From contig JAOTVR010000017.1 in assembly GCA_029863305.1 (NCBI GenBank), positions 1 to 55,409 on the forward strand: DNA of 55,409 bases, in the 5' to 3' direction. The notes beneath the pieces were generated by a model, which worked only from the letters and a program-made list of their open reading frames with translations, searched no databases and was not told the origin of the DNA. Shown here piece by piece: positions 1-9,245 of this stretch (position 1 is its first letter; the number at the start of each line of letters is the position of its first letter). The stretch is from Gammaproteobacteria bacterium. Its GTDB lineage: Bacteria > Pseudomonadota > Gammaproteobacteria > Steroidobacterales > Woeseiaceae. A program made the translations under genes and the position numbers.

Positions 1-1
1 C

Positions 2-883
2 GGCCTCGGTTACGACGAGGTTCGTCGGACCAATCCGGATCTGGTCATGCTCTCCACCTGTAACATGGGCCAGACCGGACCGCGTGCCCAAACGCCGGGT
101 TTCGGCTCGCAACTCTCGTCGCTGGCGGGCTTCTGCGGCACGACCGGCGAGCCGGACGGGCCACCAATGCTGCTCTACGGTCCCTACATCGATTTCATTG
201 CATCGGTCATGGGTTGCTCGGCTGCGTTGGCGGCGCTCGAGCAAAGACGCCGGACCGGCAGCGGAACGTGCATCGATCTATCCCAGTATGAGTGTGGCTT
301 GCACTTTATGGCGAGTGCGCTGCTCGCCTACCGGCGCGATGGATCGGTAGCCGGGCGTAACGGCAATCGCGACAACACTGCCGCGCCGCACGGAGCATAC
401 GAGTGCCAGGGTGGCCGCTGGCTTGCGCTGTCGTGTTGGTCCGATGCAGAGTTCAACGCACTGGTCGCAACGCTAGGCTGCCGGGGTCTGGCCGAAGATC
501 CGCGTTTCGCCGGCATGGAGGCTCGACACGACAACGTGCAGACACTGGATGATGCGTTGTCCGAAATACTGTCTGAGCTCGATGCGGAGCAAACCGCGGC
601 GGCGCTGCAGGGCAATGGCGTGCGAGCCTACCCGGTGAACACGGTCGCCGACCTGTTTGGCGACCCGCAGCTTTGCGAGCGACGCAGCTGGCGAACACGC
701 AAACATGAGGAAATAGGCGAACAGGCGTATTTGATGCCCGGCTTCGATTTGTCACTGACCCCGGGGGAGGTTACCCGGCCCGCGCCTTTACTCGGCGGCG
801 ACAACGACATCGTGTTCAAGGAATTTCTCGGACTGAGCGAAGACGAGTTCCAGGCTTGCACGGCTGCGGGGGCATTCAAATGA
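2..883 (+). CDS. Class III (CaiB/BaiF) CoA-transferase, 5' end outside window
   Basis: The reading frame is open from base 2, so the N-terminus lies outside the window; 293 residues are visible. Family features seen are the GYD-x-nPdLVmlS strand at the start, the central Gly-rich substrate region, and YID followed by RTGSGT. The Asp codon at 191-193 sits where family III enzymes carry the catalytic Asp that forms the aspartyl-CoA anhydride. These cytosolic enzymes move CoA from a donor such as succinyl-CoA to a carboxylic acid. A PPOX-fold protein and a UbiD decarboxylase follow in the same direction. By analogy with succinyl-CoA:phthalate CoA-transferase next to phthaloyl-CoA decarboxylase, an aromatic dicarboxylate is a reasonable substrate, but this is inference. 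The family call is firm and the substrate is open. Confidence 0.85.
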   Translation, partial: GLGYDEVRRTNPDLVMLSTCNMGQTGPRAQTPGFGSQLSSLAGFCGTTGEPDGPPMLLYGPYIDFIASVMGCSAALAALEQRRRTGSGTCIDLSQYECGLHFMASALLAYRRDGSVAGRNGNRDNTAAPHGAYECQGGRWLALSCWSDAEFNALVATLGCRGLAEDPRFAGMEARHDNVQTLDDALSEILSELDAEQTAAALQGNGVRAYPVNTVADLFGDPQLCERRSWRTRKHEEIGEQAYLMPGFDLSLTPGEVTRPAPLLGGDNDIVFKEFLGLSEDEFQACTAAGAFK

Positions 884-935
884 ACTGCCACGGATCCACA
901 CGGTACGAGGCCGAAGGGCGTCCAACGGTAGCGCT

Positions 936-1460
936 ATGATCCTCACGGACCTCGAACTGGAAAACGCCATTGTTGATGAGTTACAGCGTCACACCGTTCT
1001 GAGCCTGGCAACGGTCGGCGGGGCGGGGCCTCATGCTGTTTCATTGCTGTACGCGCACAAGGACTTCGATATGTACTGGTTGTCCGACCCGAAAACAAGC
1101 CATTCCCAGCAACTTGCTCAAAACCCTTCGGCCGCTGTGTCGATTGCCGCGCAGCAGGACGACTTCCGGAAGCTCCGGGGGCTCCAGATAGCAGGCAACG
1201 CTTACCGTATTGCAGACCCTGACCAAGCAGCCCGGGGCTTCGATTTGCTGGTCGCGCGCTATCCGTTTTTGAAGCAATTCGCCGCCGGCAAACTTGCCCG
1301 GCATCTGCGTCTTGCCGCCGTTTATCTGTTCCGTTCGAATAAACTCACATTGATCGACAATTCTCGCGGATTCGGTTTCAAACAGACTCTCGAATTAGCG
1401 GATCGCTCCGCCGAGGCAACGAACATTGATGCCTCGACCGCGCAAGGAGATGCTGCATGA
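936..1460 (+). CDS. Pyridoxamine 5'-phosphate oxidase-like flavin-binding protein
   Basis: This 174-residue protein has the split beta-barrel PPOX fold. The N-terminal half reads as strands ending in LSLATV and YWLSDP, followed by a K-x-SHS segment and the NPSAAVSI strand typical of FMN-binding members. It lacks the C-terminal signature of true PdxH, so vitamin B6 synthesis is unlikely. Its last four bases overlap the UbiD gene start (ATGA), which indicates translational coupling. A role in flavin handling or electron transfer for the decarboxylase route is possible but unproven. F420- or heme-binding relatives exist, and the sequence alone does not separate them. The ATG start is chosen because the conserved N-terminal helix begins at once after it. 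Confidence 0.75.
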   Translation: MILTDLELENAIVDELQRHTVLSLATVGGAGPHAVSLLYAHKDFDMYWLSDPKTSHSQQLAQNPSAAVSIAAQQDDFRKLRGLQIAGNAYRIADPDQAARGFDLLVARYPFLKQFAAGKLARHLRLAAVYLFRSNKLTLIDNSRGFGFKQTLELADRSAEATNIDASTAQGDAA

Positions 1461-3040
1461 GCAAGACAAGGAAAACGCTGGATGACGACATGGGCATTCC
1501 GATCGGTGTCAAAATCGAAGCCGATATACCCGGAGCGACAACAGAAGATCCGATCGCGGGCCTGAGCCCGGCCATCGAATATCGCGACCTTCGGCAGTGG
1601 CTGGCCATCGCAGACGAGCTCGGCGAGGTCGAGATCGTCAAAGGTGCGAACTGGCAGGAGGAGATTGGTATGGCCGCGGAACTCGTGTTGCGCAGCGATA
1701 CAACCCCGTGCGTCGTATTCGAGGACGTTCCCGATACCTTGCCCGGTTCCCGCGTTCTGATCAATTTCTTCGGCGGCGAACGCAAGTCGATGACGCTCGG
1801 TTTTCCGACCGGCTTGTCGAAGCTCGAACTGTCCGAGGCTGCGCGCCGCCAATACCTGGGGAAACTTCCGACCATTTCACCGCGTTATGTCGATGATGGT
1901 CCGATTCTCGAGAATGTCATCACTGGTGACGACGTGGACGTGACCGTGTTTCCGACACCGCTGTGGCATGAAGAAGACGGTGGTCGATACATCGGCACCG
2001 GCAGCTATAACATCACGCGCGATCCGGACGACGGCTGGGTCAACTGCGGTACCTATCGGGTCATGATTCACAACAAGAAACAGGTAGGCTTCTACATATC
2101 GCCGGGTAAACACGGCCGCATGATGCGCGATAAGTACGAAGCCCGGGGCGAATCCATGCCTGTCGCTATCGTGGTGGGCGACGACCCCTTGAGCTTCCTG
2201 CTCGGATGCAGCGAAGTGCCGCAGGGAATTTCGGAACAGGACATCATTGGCGGAATTCGCGGTGAGGCGGTAGAGGTGATCAAGGGCCGGGTTACGGGTC
2301 TTCCCATTCCGGCGAACGCAGAGATCGTGCTCGAGGGTTTCGTGGAACCGGGTAATCGCCGTGCCGAAGGCCCGTTCGGCGAATGGACCGGATATTACGC
2401 CAGCGACATACGTCCCGAGCCGGTGCTCGACGTCAAGGCTATCTATCATCGCAACGATCCGATCATCCTCGGCTGCCCGCCGCTGCGGCCGCCGGACGAG
2501 ATTTGCCGTTTCCGCGCCGTCATGCGCTCGGCATTGTTGCGTGAAAACATGCTTCACGCCGGCGTGCCTGACGTTACTGCCGCCTGGGCGCACGAAACCG
2601 GCAATGCGAGATTATTGCTCGGCATAGCCATCAAACAGCGCTATCCGGGCCACGCAGCGCAGGCGGGTCACGTCGCGGCCATGTGTCACGTGGGAGCCTA
2701 TTGCGGGCGCTACGTCGTCGTCGTCGACGAAGACGTCGATGTGTCCGACCTCGAGGAATTGATTTGGGCGGCGATTTCCCGGTCCGATCCGGCGACCTCG
2801 ATCGACATCATCAAGAATGCCTGGTCGACACCTCTGGACCCGCGGCTCGAACCGAAACAACGTGAGCAGGGCGATTACACGAACTCGCGCGCCATCATCG
2901 ACGCCTGCCGGCCATGGCACTGGCGCGATGAATTCCCGAAAGTGAATAAGCCCAGTCCGGAACTGGCGAGGCGGGGGCGCGAGATGTTTGGCTATTTGTT
3001 GCGCAAAGGATCAACCGGGCAAAACGTCATCAACAAATGA
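1457..3040 (+). CDS. UbiD-family (prenylated-FMN) aromatic decarboxylase
   Basis: This 527-residue protein has the usual UbiD length. The cofactor region includes YNITRDPDDGW and the R-x-M stretch about 190-205 residues in. The catalytic pair of glutamates is retained in EGPFGEW near residues 303-308, equivalent to the two acids of Fdc1/UbiD. Such enzymes use prenyl-FMN to add or remove CO2 on aromatic or unsaturated acids; no UbiX partner is visible here. Being coupled to a PPOX protein and preceded by a class III CoA-transferase, next to benzoyl-CoA genes, suggests a phthaloyl-CoA decarboxylase-like role giving benzoyl-CoA. A hydroxybenzoate decarboxylase is the main alternative. It ends 21 bp from the convergent had gene. 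Confidence 0.88.
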   Translation: MSKTRKTLDDDMGIPIGVKIEADIPGATTEDPIAGLSPAIEYRDLRQWLAIADELGEVEIVKGANWQEEIGMAAELVLRSDTTPCVVFEDVPDTLPGSRVLINFFGGERKSMTLGFPTGLSKLELSEAARRQYLGKLPTISPRYVDDGPILENVITGDDVDVTVFPTPLWHEEDGGRYIGTGSYNITRDPDDGWVNCGTYRVMIHNKKQVGFYISPGKHGRMMRDKYEARGESMPVAIVVGDDPLSFLLGCSEVPQGISEQDIIGGIRGEAVEVIKGRVTGLPIPANAEIVLEGFVEPGNRRAEGPFGEWTGYYASDIRPEPVLDVKAIYHRNDPIILGCPPLRPPDEICRFRAVMRSALLRENMLHAGVPDVTAAWAHETGNARLLLGIAIKQRYPGHAAQAGHVAAMCHVGAYCGRYVVVVDEDVDVSDLEELIWAAISRSDPATSIDIIKNAWSTPLDPRLEPKQREQGDYTNSRAIIDACRPWHWRDEFPKVNKPSPELARRGREMFGYLLRKGSTGQNVINK

Positions 3041-3061
3041 CCTCACGTGCGCGGTTGCGCA

Positions 3062-4132
3062 TTACAATGTGTCTGGCACGAGGATGGCGCGTCGTGCGAG
3101 TTGACCGTCGTGTGCTTTGGCGAAGATCTCATTGATTTGCGACAAAGGGTGCCTTTCGATGAACGGCAGCATGGAGACATCGCCGCGGAGGACCAGTTCG
3201 AGCGCATCCGGGTAATGCTCCGGCAGGCATCCCCAGTTACCGAGTGCACGCGCATGAAATGCCATCAGATTGGACAGGCGAACCTCGACCTTGTCCATCG
3301 TGAAACCGACAACGGATAAGCAGGAACCGTAAGTGAGCAGGCCGAATGCAGCAGTCTGGCCCGCGGCAGTACCGGAACATTCGAAAATCTTCCATTCGGT
3401 CTGACGCAAGTCATTCTTCTTCGCGAAATCCCTGATCGCATCGCGCACATCCCTACCTTGAACTTCCCTCGCGTTGAGGGTCATGCTGGCGCCATAGCCC
3501 TCGAGCTGACTGAGCTTCACCTGATCGATGTCGATTGCGACGACTGTTGCCCCTTTTGCAGCCGCAATCTGCACGGCATAGCCACCGACGCCACCGACAC
3601 CGATGACAACCGCCAGGTCTCCGGCTTCGATTTCCGCCTGCACGACGGCCTGGTAGGGTGTTGTCACTGCGTCCGCGATGACGCTGGCGTCCGCGAGTTG
3701 CATGCCGACTTCGGCCAGCCGTGTCGTATCAATTTCGCACAATCCGGCCGACGGCACAGTGATATGCGTGGCGAATCCGCCATGCATATCGATGCCGGGC
3801 GACTTCTGATTCCGGCAGATCGTGCCACGGCCCCGATCGCAGAGATCACAGGACCCGCAGGTGATGACGGCGGGAATGACGACTGTCCTGTCCTGCCACC
3901 TCGCTGCATCTTCTCCGGTCTCGATGACGCGGCCGCTCATTTCGTGACCCAGTGTCAGTGGTAACGGGTGCCTGGTCCTGACGCCGTCGTAAAAGAATCC
4001 GAGGTCCGTATGGCAGACGCCGCAACCCGCAATCTCGACGACGACCTCATTCGGCAACGGCCGCGGTGGATCGAACTCGACCCGTACCAGCGGGCTCCCC
4101 GGTTGCTCCATTACCCAGCGATGTGCGGTCAT
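3062..4132 (-). CDS. had: 6-hydroxycyclohex-1-ene-1-carbonyl-CoA dehydrogenase
   Basis: This 356-residue medium-chain zinc alcohol dehydrogenase carries the catalytic-zinc motif GCGVCHTD (Cys40) with GHE at 62-64. Four structural-zinc cysteines are at 92, 95, 98 and 106, and the NAD-binding GVGGVGG lies near residue 178. Neighbouring dch, oah and bcr genes identify it as the NAD-dependent enzyme oxidising the 6-hydroxy product to 6-oxocyclohex-1-ene-1-carbonyl-CoA, the third step of Thauera-type anaerobic benzoyl-CoA degradation. The start overlaps the dch stop by ATGA, so the two are translationally coupled. It is the last gene of the leftward korA-korB-ferritin-dch-had operon. Confidence 0.9.
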   Translation of the reverse strand: MTAHRWVMEQPGSPLVRVEFDPPRPLPNEVVVEIAGCGVCHTDLGFFYDGVRTRHPLPLTLGHEMSGRVIETGEDAARWQDRTVVIPAVITCGSCDLCDRGRGTICRNQKSPGIDMHGGFATHITVPSAGLCEIDTTRLAEVGMQLADASVIADAVTTPYQAVVQAEIEAGDLAVVIGVGGVGGYAVQIAAAKGATVVAIDIDQVKLSQLEGYGASMTLNAREVQGRDVRDAIRDFAKKNDLRQTEWKIFECSGTAAGQTAAFGLLTYGSCLSVVGFTMDKVEVRLSNLMAFHARALGNWGCLPEHYPDALELVLRGDVSMLPFIERHPLSQINEIFAKAHDGQLARRAILVPDTL

Positions 4133-4917
4133 TGATTGGCTCCCTCGCGGTCGTTTTCCCAGATTGGTTTGCGCTTCTCGAGAAATGCATTGAGGCCTTC
4201 GACCGGGTCTTTCGTGCGCATGAGTTTCTCGATATACAATGTTTCGACGGTTGCGAGCCGGGTCCTTATGCGTTCAATGTAATCCTGACGCGCAGCAGTG
4301 ACCGCAATACGCAGGGAACTCGCACTCTTGCCGACGATGTTCTCGTCTATCCACGTCAGCGCAGCGTCGGCAGGCGACTCGCTGACTTCGTCAACCAGCC
4401 CGATACGCTTTGCCCGCTGTGCGTCAACGGACTTGCCCGACAACAACAGCATTTCGGCCCGCGCCTGACCGAGTCGCTCAGGCAGCAGGCATGACGCTGC
4501 CGGCGCAAACACGGCGAGTGAGATCTCTGGCTGCCCCAATTGAGAGTCCGGTGCGGTGATGATCAGGCTGGCTGCACACGCAACCTCGAGGCCGCCACCG
4601 AGGCACTGACCCTGCACGGCGGCGACTATCGGCACCGGGTACTCGAGCATTTGCATGACCAGCGAATTAATTTTGCCGAGCATCGCTGCGCACTGGTCCG
4701 GCAAGTGTTCCTCGACGCTCGCGCCAAAACTGAAATGTGGGCCCTCCGCGTCGAGAACGACCGCGAGCAAGCGCTGGTCGTTGACATGCGTATCCAGCGC
4801 AGCGCTCAGGGCGTCAATCATCCGGGCGTCGATGATGTTTGCTTTCGGCCGCGCCAGCTGCAGGCGCAATACTTGTTCATCACGTTCGAGCCAGGTTTTG
4901 ATGGGACCGTCGGTCAT
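4129..4917 (-). CDS. dch: Cyclohexa-1,5-diene-1-carbonyl-CoA hydratase
   Basis: This is a crotonase-fold enzyme of 262 residues. The oxyanion region [12 protein letters not shown] is the form characteristic of dienoyl-CoA hydratases, and a second glycine-rich turn is [12 protein letters not shown]. It adds water to the cyclic dienoyl-CoA made by benzoyl-CoA reductase. The start is taken at 4917 rather than an upstream codon at 4971. The sequence GGAG lies eight bases upstream, and the earlier start would overlap the preceding gene by about 40 bp. The gene overlaps had by four bases and follows the ferritin-like gene after 14 bp. Confidence 0.9.
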   Translation of the reverse strand: MTDGPIKTWLERDEQVLRLQLARPKANIIDARMIDALSAALDTHVNDQRLLAVVLDAEGPHFSFGASVEEHLPDQCAAMLGKINSLVMQMLEYPVPIVAAVQGQCLGGGLEVACAASLIITAPDSQLGQPEISLAVFAPAASCLLPERLGQARAEMLLLSGKSVDAQRAKRIGLVDEVSESPADAALTWIDENIVGKSASSLRIAVTAARQDYIERIRTRLATVETLYIEKLMRTKDPVEGLNAFLEKRKPIWENDREGANQ

Positions 4918-4931
4918 GCGCAATCTCCGGG

Positions 4932-5465
4932 CTATGCCATTGCCGCCGGCGGATCGGGGTCGTAGTCCCAATCGTCATCCGGCGGCGGATACTTCGCTAT
5001 CCAGTCTTTCATCCAGGCGACATGCTGGCGCTCGTCGGCGGCGAATTCCCGCGCCAGACAACAGACCTCGTCATCCGTACTGTCTTGTGCAACAGCTTCG
5101 AAGAATGCCATTGCGCTTAGTTCATTTTCCAGAGCGAGCTCGAGCGCCTGATGCGGCGTCATCAGATAATGCACCCCCGCAAGGTCGATGTTCTCCGGTG
5201 GCTCGAGGCCCGACCAACGAAATTCCCACGGCGCGAGGTCGGGAAGCTCCACATCTCCCGCCGTGTCACGGATCTTTGCCGCGTGCTCGGCCTCCAGCTT
5301 CGTCATTTTGTCAAACAGACCGGCAACAGCCGAATTGCCGCACTGCTCCATCTGCTCCGCCAACTCTTTGTAGCTCTGCACGGCTTCCAGTTCGATAACC
5401 ATCGCGTGCACCAGAAGTTCGGCCCGCGTGAAGTTCTGCGATGATTTTTTGCCTGCCTTGCTCAT
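4932..5465 (-). CDS. Ferritin-like (rubrerythrin-type) diiron protein
   Basis: This 177-residue four-helix protein has glutamates in IELEAV, an E-x-x-H pair in KLEAEHAAK, an ENELSA motif and a closing DERQHVAWM. These are the ligand pattern of a ferritin-like diiron centre. There is no C-terminal rubredoxin domain; the tail is short, acidic and proline-rich. Rubrerythrin relatives reduce peroxide or handle iron in anaerobes. Lying in the korAB-dch-had operon and overlapping korB by four bases, it may protect oxygen-sensitive iron-sulfur enzymes or act as an unrecognised accessory oxidase. The function is inferred from fold and context only. Confidence 0.75.
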   Translation of the reverse strand: MSKAGKKSSQNFTRAELLVHAMVIELEAVQSYKELAEQMEQCGNSAVAGLFDKMTKLEAEHAAKIRDTAGDVELPDLAPWEFRWSGLEPPENIDLAGVHYLMTPHQALELALENELSAMAFFEAVAQDSTDDEVCCLAREFAADERQHVAWMKDWIAKYPPPDDDWDYDPDPPAAMA

Positions 5466-6295
5466 ACCAGAAACTCGTTTTGGAAGTCGCCCTCGAATGC
5501 ATCGTCGTGCGCGACGGCCTGTGCGTATTTGGCGCGCGACCCTTTGTACAGAACGCCGATGTTAAATCCATCGTCGGTCATTACGCGCCGCGCAGCCTGA
5601 GACGCATCCGTCGTGAATGGGACAGGCGGTGGGTGCACCATGTTCTTCCATTCCCGCTGATCCGGACGAAAAGTGACGCATGGACTCAGGATTTGCACGA
5701 ACGAGAAGCCCGGGTGGCTTATCGCCTCAGCCAGCATTTTGGCGGTGCCGTTGACGTCGCCCGAGAACGAGCGAGCAACAAAATTGGCGCCGGAAGCGAG
5801 CGCAATTACGAGCGGATGAAACGGTGAGACGCCGGTACCGCCGGGCGCCAGGCTGGAGTCCCAGTCAGGCGCCGTGGTAGGTGAGGGCTGCCCCTTTGTC
5901 ATGCCGTAAATTTCGTTGTCCATGACGATGTAGGTAATGTCTACGTTGCGCCGGCAGGCATGCAGCAAATGATTACCGCCGATCGAAAACCCATCGCCAT
6001 CACCACCGGCGCAAATGACGGTCAGATCAGGTCGCGCCACTTTCAGGCCGGTCGCCAGCGGCAGGGCTCGTCCATGCACGCCATGGAAGCCGTAACAGTT
6101 CAGGTATGCCGGAATGCGTGAGGAGCAGCCAATGCCTGATACGACCGCGATTTGCTCGGGTGCAAGCGCTAATGCCGCAATTGATTTGGCAAGACTTGCC
6201 AGGACATGGTAATCACCGCAACCTGGACACCAGACTGGTTTTGTATCCGACTTGTAGTCGCTGGCTTTCAGTTTGCAGGGGGCGACGGCGCTCAT
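5462..6295 (-). CDS. korB: 2-oxoacid:ferredoxin oxidoreductase, beta (TPP) subunit
   Basis: This 277-residue TPP-binding subunit carries WCPGCGDYH near the N-terminus, SGIGCSSR, and the Mg-TPP signature GDGDGFSIGGNHL followed by DNEIYGMTKGQ. With KorA it oxidises a 2-oxoacid, most likely 2-oxoglutarate as in Thauera, and passes low-potential electrons to ferredoxin, the donor for benzoyl-CoA reductase. The start is placed at 6295, where ATG overlaps the korA TGA (ATGA). An in-frame ATG at 6307 would extend the overlap without benefit. The downstream overlap with the ferritin-like gene is also four bases. Confidence 0.9.
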   Translation of the reverse strand: MSAVAPCKLKASDYKSDTKPVWCPGCGDYHVLASLAKSIAALALAPEQIAVVSGIGCSSRIPAYLNCYGFHGVHGRALPLATGLKVARPDLTVICAGGDGDGFSIGGNHLLHACRRNVDITYIVMDNEIYGMTKGQPSPTTAPDWDSSLAPGGTGVSPFHPLVIALASGANFVARSFSGDVNGTAKMLAEAISHPGFSFVQILSPCVTFRPDQREWKNMVHPPPVPFTTDASQAARRVMTDDGFNIGVLYKGSRAKYAQAVAHDDAFEGDFQNEFLV

Positions 6296-8016
6296 TCGAG
6301 GCACCATTCATTGATTTTCGTGGCGATCTCGCCCGGCCGAAATACGCCGGGTCCGGGCCGATGTAGTGTGTCGACGTTTTCGGGCAGCTCATACCACGCG
6401 CGCAGGAGCCGATACAGCTGACCCGTGTGGTTCTGCTCGATCACCATCAGGCGATTGACGCCATCGAGAGCGGCTGCCATCTCCTCTTGCCGAACCGGCA
6501 ACAGCAAGCGCAGCGCAATGAGCTTCACTTTGCGGGACACGTCGCTCGACAGTCTGTGCAGGGCTTCCCGGACCACGCCGGTTGTCGAACCCCAGGTCAA
6601 GATTGCGAGTTCACCTTCACCCTCGATGTCCGCCCAGTGCTGGCCATAGTCGAAGTCCGCAATTTTTCTGGCGCGCTTGTCGAGCTGTGTACAGTGATCG
6701 CCGGAGCTGCCCGACGGTTTTGCCTTGCTACTGTGCTCAAGACCGTCGGCCGTGTATTGTCCACCCGCTGTTCCGGGTATCGGCATCGGAGAGATTCCGT
6801 CAGCGGTAATGGCATAGCGCTCGAATGCCTCGTCAATATTCTCGGCAAGTTTGCGCTTGGCGAAGAATGAAATCTCCGCCACCGGATCGGCGACAACTAT
6901 CGCCTGGCCGATGAACTGATCCGACAGCACGATGACCGGTGCCTGGGTTGCTTCGGCGAGATGCACCGCCCATTGTGTTGTATAGACGCAGTCAGTCACC
7001 GAGTTCGGCGCGACGACGATATGTGGTGCGTCTCCATGCAGTCCGTACACCGCTGCATTGAGATCGGACTGTTCCGGCTTGGTCGGTATGCCCGTGGACG
7101 GGCCGACACGCATGACGTCGACGACGACAACCGGAATCTCGGCGCATACCGCGAGGCCGAGTCCCTCGATCATCAGTGACAAGCCGGGACCGGAAGTCGC
7201 CGTCAGCGACGGCACGCCGCCAAAAGATGCACCGATCGCCATGTTGATCGAGGCAAGTTCGTCTTCGGCTTGCGTCAAGGTTCCGCCGGCGTCCAGCAGT
7301 CTTGGTGCCAGCCATTCGAGAATCTCGGTTGCTGGTGTAATAGGGTAGGCGGCAGCAAATCGCACGCCACCGCGCAGCGCACCGAGCCCCGTCGCCTGAT
7401 TGCCACTGATCATCCAGCGTTTGCCCGATGCACCGTTGGCGGCCTGAGGTGCTTCCGAGCTCTGTGTTCGCGAAAAGCCGAGCATCGCTGCCGCGACGCT
7501 TGCATCGATCGACTCCTGGCGCTTCGGACCGAGTTTCTTCGCTATGGCATGTTCCAGCGCTTCCCGGGAGATACCGGCGAGGCCGGCCACATAGCCCAAT
7601 GCCACCATATTCGCACGGCCACCACTTACCGAATCGGCGAGCGCTTTCATTTCCAATTGCCGCTCAGTCGCGCCCGACGCGGTAATCGATTGCGGTACGG
7701 CGTCTTCAGCCGGGTCGGTTACCACGATGCTGTTCGCGTCGATGGCGAAGTCTGCGACCATTCTTTCGGCATGATTCCAGTCGATACCGAGCAGCACATC
7801 GAAGCGGTCATCGAGACATTCGACCGGGGCCGGGCTCAGGCGCACCAGCGCCGCCGACTCGCCGCCGCGGATTTGGGGGCCAACCGCACGAATCATCAGG
7901 CCATACAGACCGCAGCGTGCCGCCGCCGTCAGCAGCATATCGCCGGCAGTGACGACACCGCTGCCCCCCTTGCCGAGCAGGGCGACCGAAAAGGACTTGC
8001 CGGGCCGATCTGACAT
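6292..8016 (-). CDS. korA: 2-oxoacid:ferredoxin oxidoreductase, fused gamma-alpha subunit
   Basis: This 574-residue protein is a natural fusion. A gamma domain of about 190 residues opens with LLGKGGSGVVTAG and contains AVGPQIRGGES. A linker then leads to an alpha domain starting at GNQATGLGALRGG with the diagnostic YPITPATEI. It pairs with KorB to regenerate reduced ferredoxin from a 2-oxoacid. Its position as first gene of the had-containing operon, divergent from oah and its ferredoxin, supports the role of feeding benzoyl-CoA reductase, as described for Thauera KorAB. 2-oxoglutarate is the likely substrate, though a branched-chain or aryl 2-oxoacid cannot be excluded. Confidence 0.88.
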   Translation of the reverse strand: MSDRPGKSFSVALLGKGGSGVVTAGDMLLTAAARCGLYGLMIRAVGPQIRGGESAALVRLSPAPVECLDDRFDVLLGIDWNHAERMVADFAIDANSIVVTDPAEDAVPQSITASGATERQLEMKALADSVSGGRANMVALGYVAGLAGISREALEHAIAKKLGPKRQESIDASVAAAMLGFSRTQSSEAPQAANGASGKRWMISGNQATGLGALRGGVRFAAAYPITPATEILEWLAPRLLDAGGTLTQAEDELASINMAIGASFGGVPSLTATSGPGLSLMIEGLGLAVCAEIPVVVVDVMRVGPSTGIPTKPEQSDLNAAVYGLHGDAPHIVVAPNSVTDCVYTTQWAVHLAEATQAPVIVLSDQFIGQAIVVADPVAEISFFAKRKLAENIDEAFERYAITADGISPMPIPGTAGGQYTADGLEHSSKAKPSGSSGDHCTQLDKRARKIADFDYGQHWADIEGEGELAILTWGSTTGVVREALHRLSSDVSRKVKLIALRLLLPVRQEEMAAALDGVNRLMVIEQNHTGQLYRLLRAWYELPENVDTLHRPGPGVFRPGEIATKINEWCLE

Positions 8017-8030
8017 TTGCAGTGCCGTCG

Positions 8031-8070
8031 TTGCTATTATCGTATTTCGGTACTATAATACCGTTATAGT
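8031..8070 (+). promoter_or_regulatory. oah promoter with palindromic operator
   Basis: A sigma-70-like promoter is visible: TTGCTA at 8031-8036, a 17 bp spacer, and TATAAT at 8054-8059. Over the -10 lies a perfect inverted repeat CGGTA-N6-TACCG at 8048-8063. An overlapping second one, ACTATAA-N5-TTATAGT, is at 8052-8070. The same CGGTACTAT(A/T)ATACC core recurs at the bcrC promoter. A repressor bound here would block RNA polymerase, and the AT-rich palindrome could also serve the divergent korA promoter. The Rrf2-type regulator at 9511-9936 is the obvious candidate binder. Confidence 0.65.
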
Positions 8071-8101
8071 CCTGAAAAGCAAGCGCAGCGGGGAGAAAGT
8101 G

Positions 8102-9232
8102 ATGAATGCCTTGGCAGCCAAGAGCGATGCCGACAGAGAACTGGTGGATTACAATCTAGCGGGCGATGTCGTGGTTGAGGGTGTGACGTTCGAGCGTCGT
8201 CAGGCGCGCTGTCCAGGCGGGACCGTTCTCGAGGGACTCTTCCATGCCTGGATCACACTCGATAACCCCAAACAGTACAACTCCTACACGACCGAGATGA
8301 TCAAAGGTGTCATTCTGGCGTTTCGCCGGGCAAGCGCGATGCGTGACGTCGTCACCGTGGTTTTTACCGGCAGCGGCGACCGGGCATTCTGTTCGGGTGG
8401 CAATACCAAAGAGTACGCCGAGTACTACGCCGGTCACCCGCAGGAATACCGGCAATACATGCGGCTGTTCAATGACATGGTCTCGGCGATCCTGGGCTGT
8501 GACAAACCCGTAATCTGCCGGGTCAATGGCATGCGCATCGGTGGTGGCCAGGAAATCGGCATGGCCTGCGATTTCTCGATTGCCCAGGATCTCGCGCGGT
8601 TCGGGCAGGCCGGTCCCAAGCACGGCTCAGCGCCGATTGGCGGCGCTACGGATTTCCTCCCGCTCATGATCGGCGCCGAGCAGGCCATGGTCTCAGGCAT
8701 ACTCTGCGAGCCCTGGTCTGCCCACAAGGCTTTGCGGATGGGCATCATCTCGGACCTGGTTCCGGCGCTCAAGGTCGATGGCGAATTTGTGCCGAACCCG
8801 CTGGTGGAGACGCAGCGATATCTGGACGACTGGGGCCGCGTTGTGCATGGCGAAGCGAAGACTGGCGAGGCGCTCGACGCCGGCAAAGCCCTGCTCAGGC
8901 AAGGCAGCATTGACCTGAGTCTGCTGGACGAGGCGACGGAGCGTCTTTGTGCGAAGTTCATTAATATGTTTCCGGATTGCGTGACAAAAACGCTGGAGGA
9001 ATTGCGCAAACCGAAGTTGAACGCATGGAATGCCAACAGGGAGAATTCACGCGCCTGGCTGGCTCTCAACATGATGACCGAGGCGCGTGCCGGATTCAGA
9101 GCATTTAACGAGCCGGTCGACGGCCAACGTGAGATAGACTTCATCGGTCTTAGACGGGCGCTGGCGGCCGGAGAATCCTGGACCGATGAGCTGACAGAGA
9201 GCTTGTTGCCCGCCGCGAGATCCGGCAAGTAG
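8102..9232 (+). CDS. oah: 6-oxocyclohex-1-ene-1-carbonyl-CoA hydrolase
   Basis: This 376-residue protein matches the usual length of Oah/BamA, the ring-cleaving hydrolase that turns 6-oxocyclohex-1-ene-1-carbonyl-CoA into 3-hydroxypimelyl-CoA. Signature stretches are AFCSGGNTKEYAEYYAGHP, a crotonase oxyanion loop with the long insertion typical of BamA, and MRIGGGQEIGMACDFS. The start at 8102 follows a GGGGAGAAAG ribosome-binding site. A longer in-frame reading from 7949 would run through the promoter and into korA, so it was rejected. A ferredoxin gene follows 13 bp downstream in the same operon. BamA is widely used as a marker of anaerobic aromatic degradation. Confidence 0.93.
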   Translation: MNALAAKSDADRELVDYNLAGDVVVEGVTFERRQARCPGGTVLEGLFHAWITLDNPKQYNSYTTEMIKGVILAFRRASAMRDVVTVVFTGSGDRAFCSGGNTKEYAEYYAGHPQEYRQYMRLFNDMVSAILGCDKPVICRVNGMRIGGGQEIGMACDFSIAQDLARFGQAGPKHGSAPIGGATDFLPLMIGAEQAMVSGILCEPWSAHKALRMGIISDLVPALKVDGEFVPNPLVETQRYLDDWGRVVHGEAKTGEALDAGKALLRQGSIDLSLLDEATERLCAKFINMFPDCVTKTLEELRKPKLNAWNANRENSRAWLALNMMTEARAGFRAFNEPVDGQREIDFIGLRRALAAGESWTDELTESLLPAARSGK

Positions 9233-9245
9233 GAGGAGACGATCG

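Noticed and set aside
3458..3964. Long rightward open frame opposite had
   Set aside because: It lies wholly on the antisense strand of a well-supported gene and shows no protein family character.
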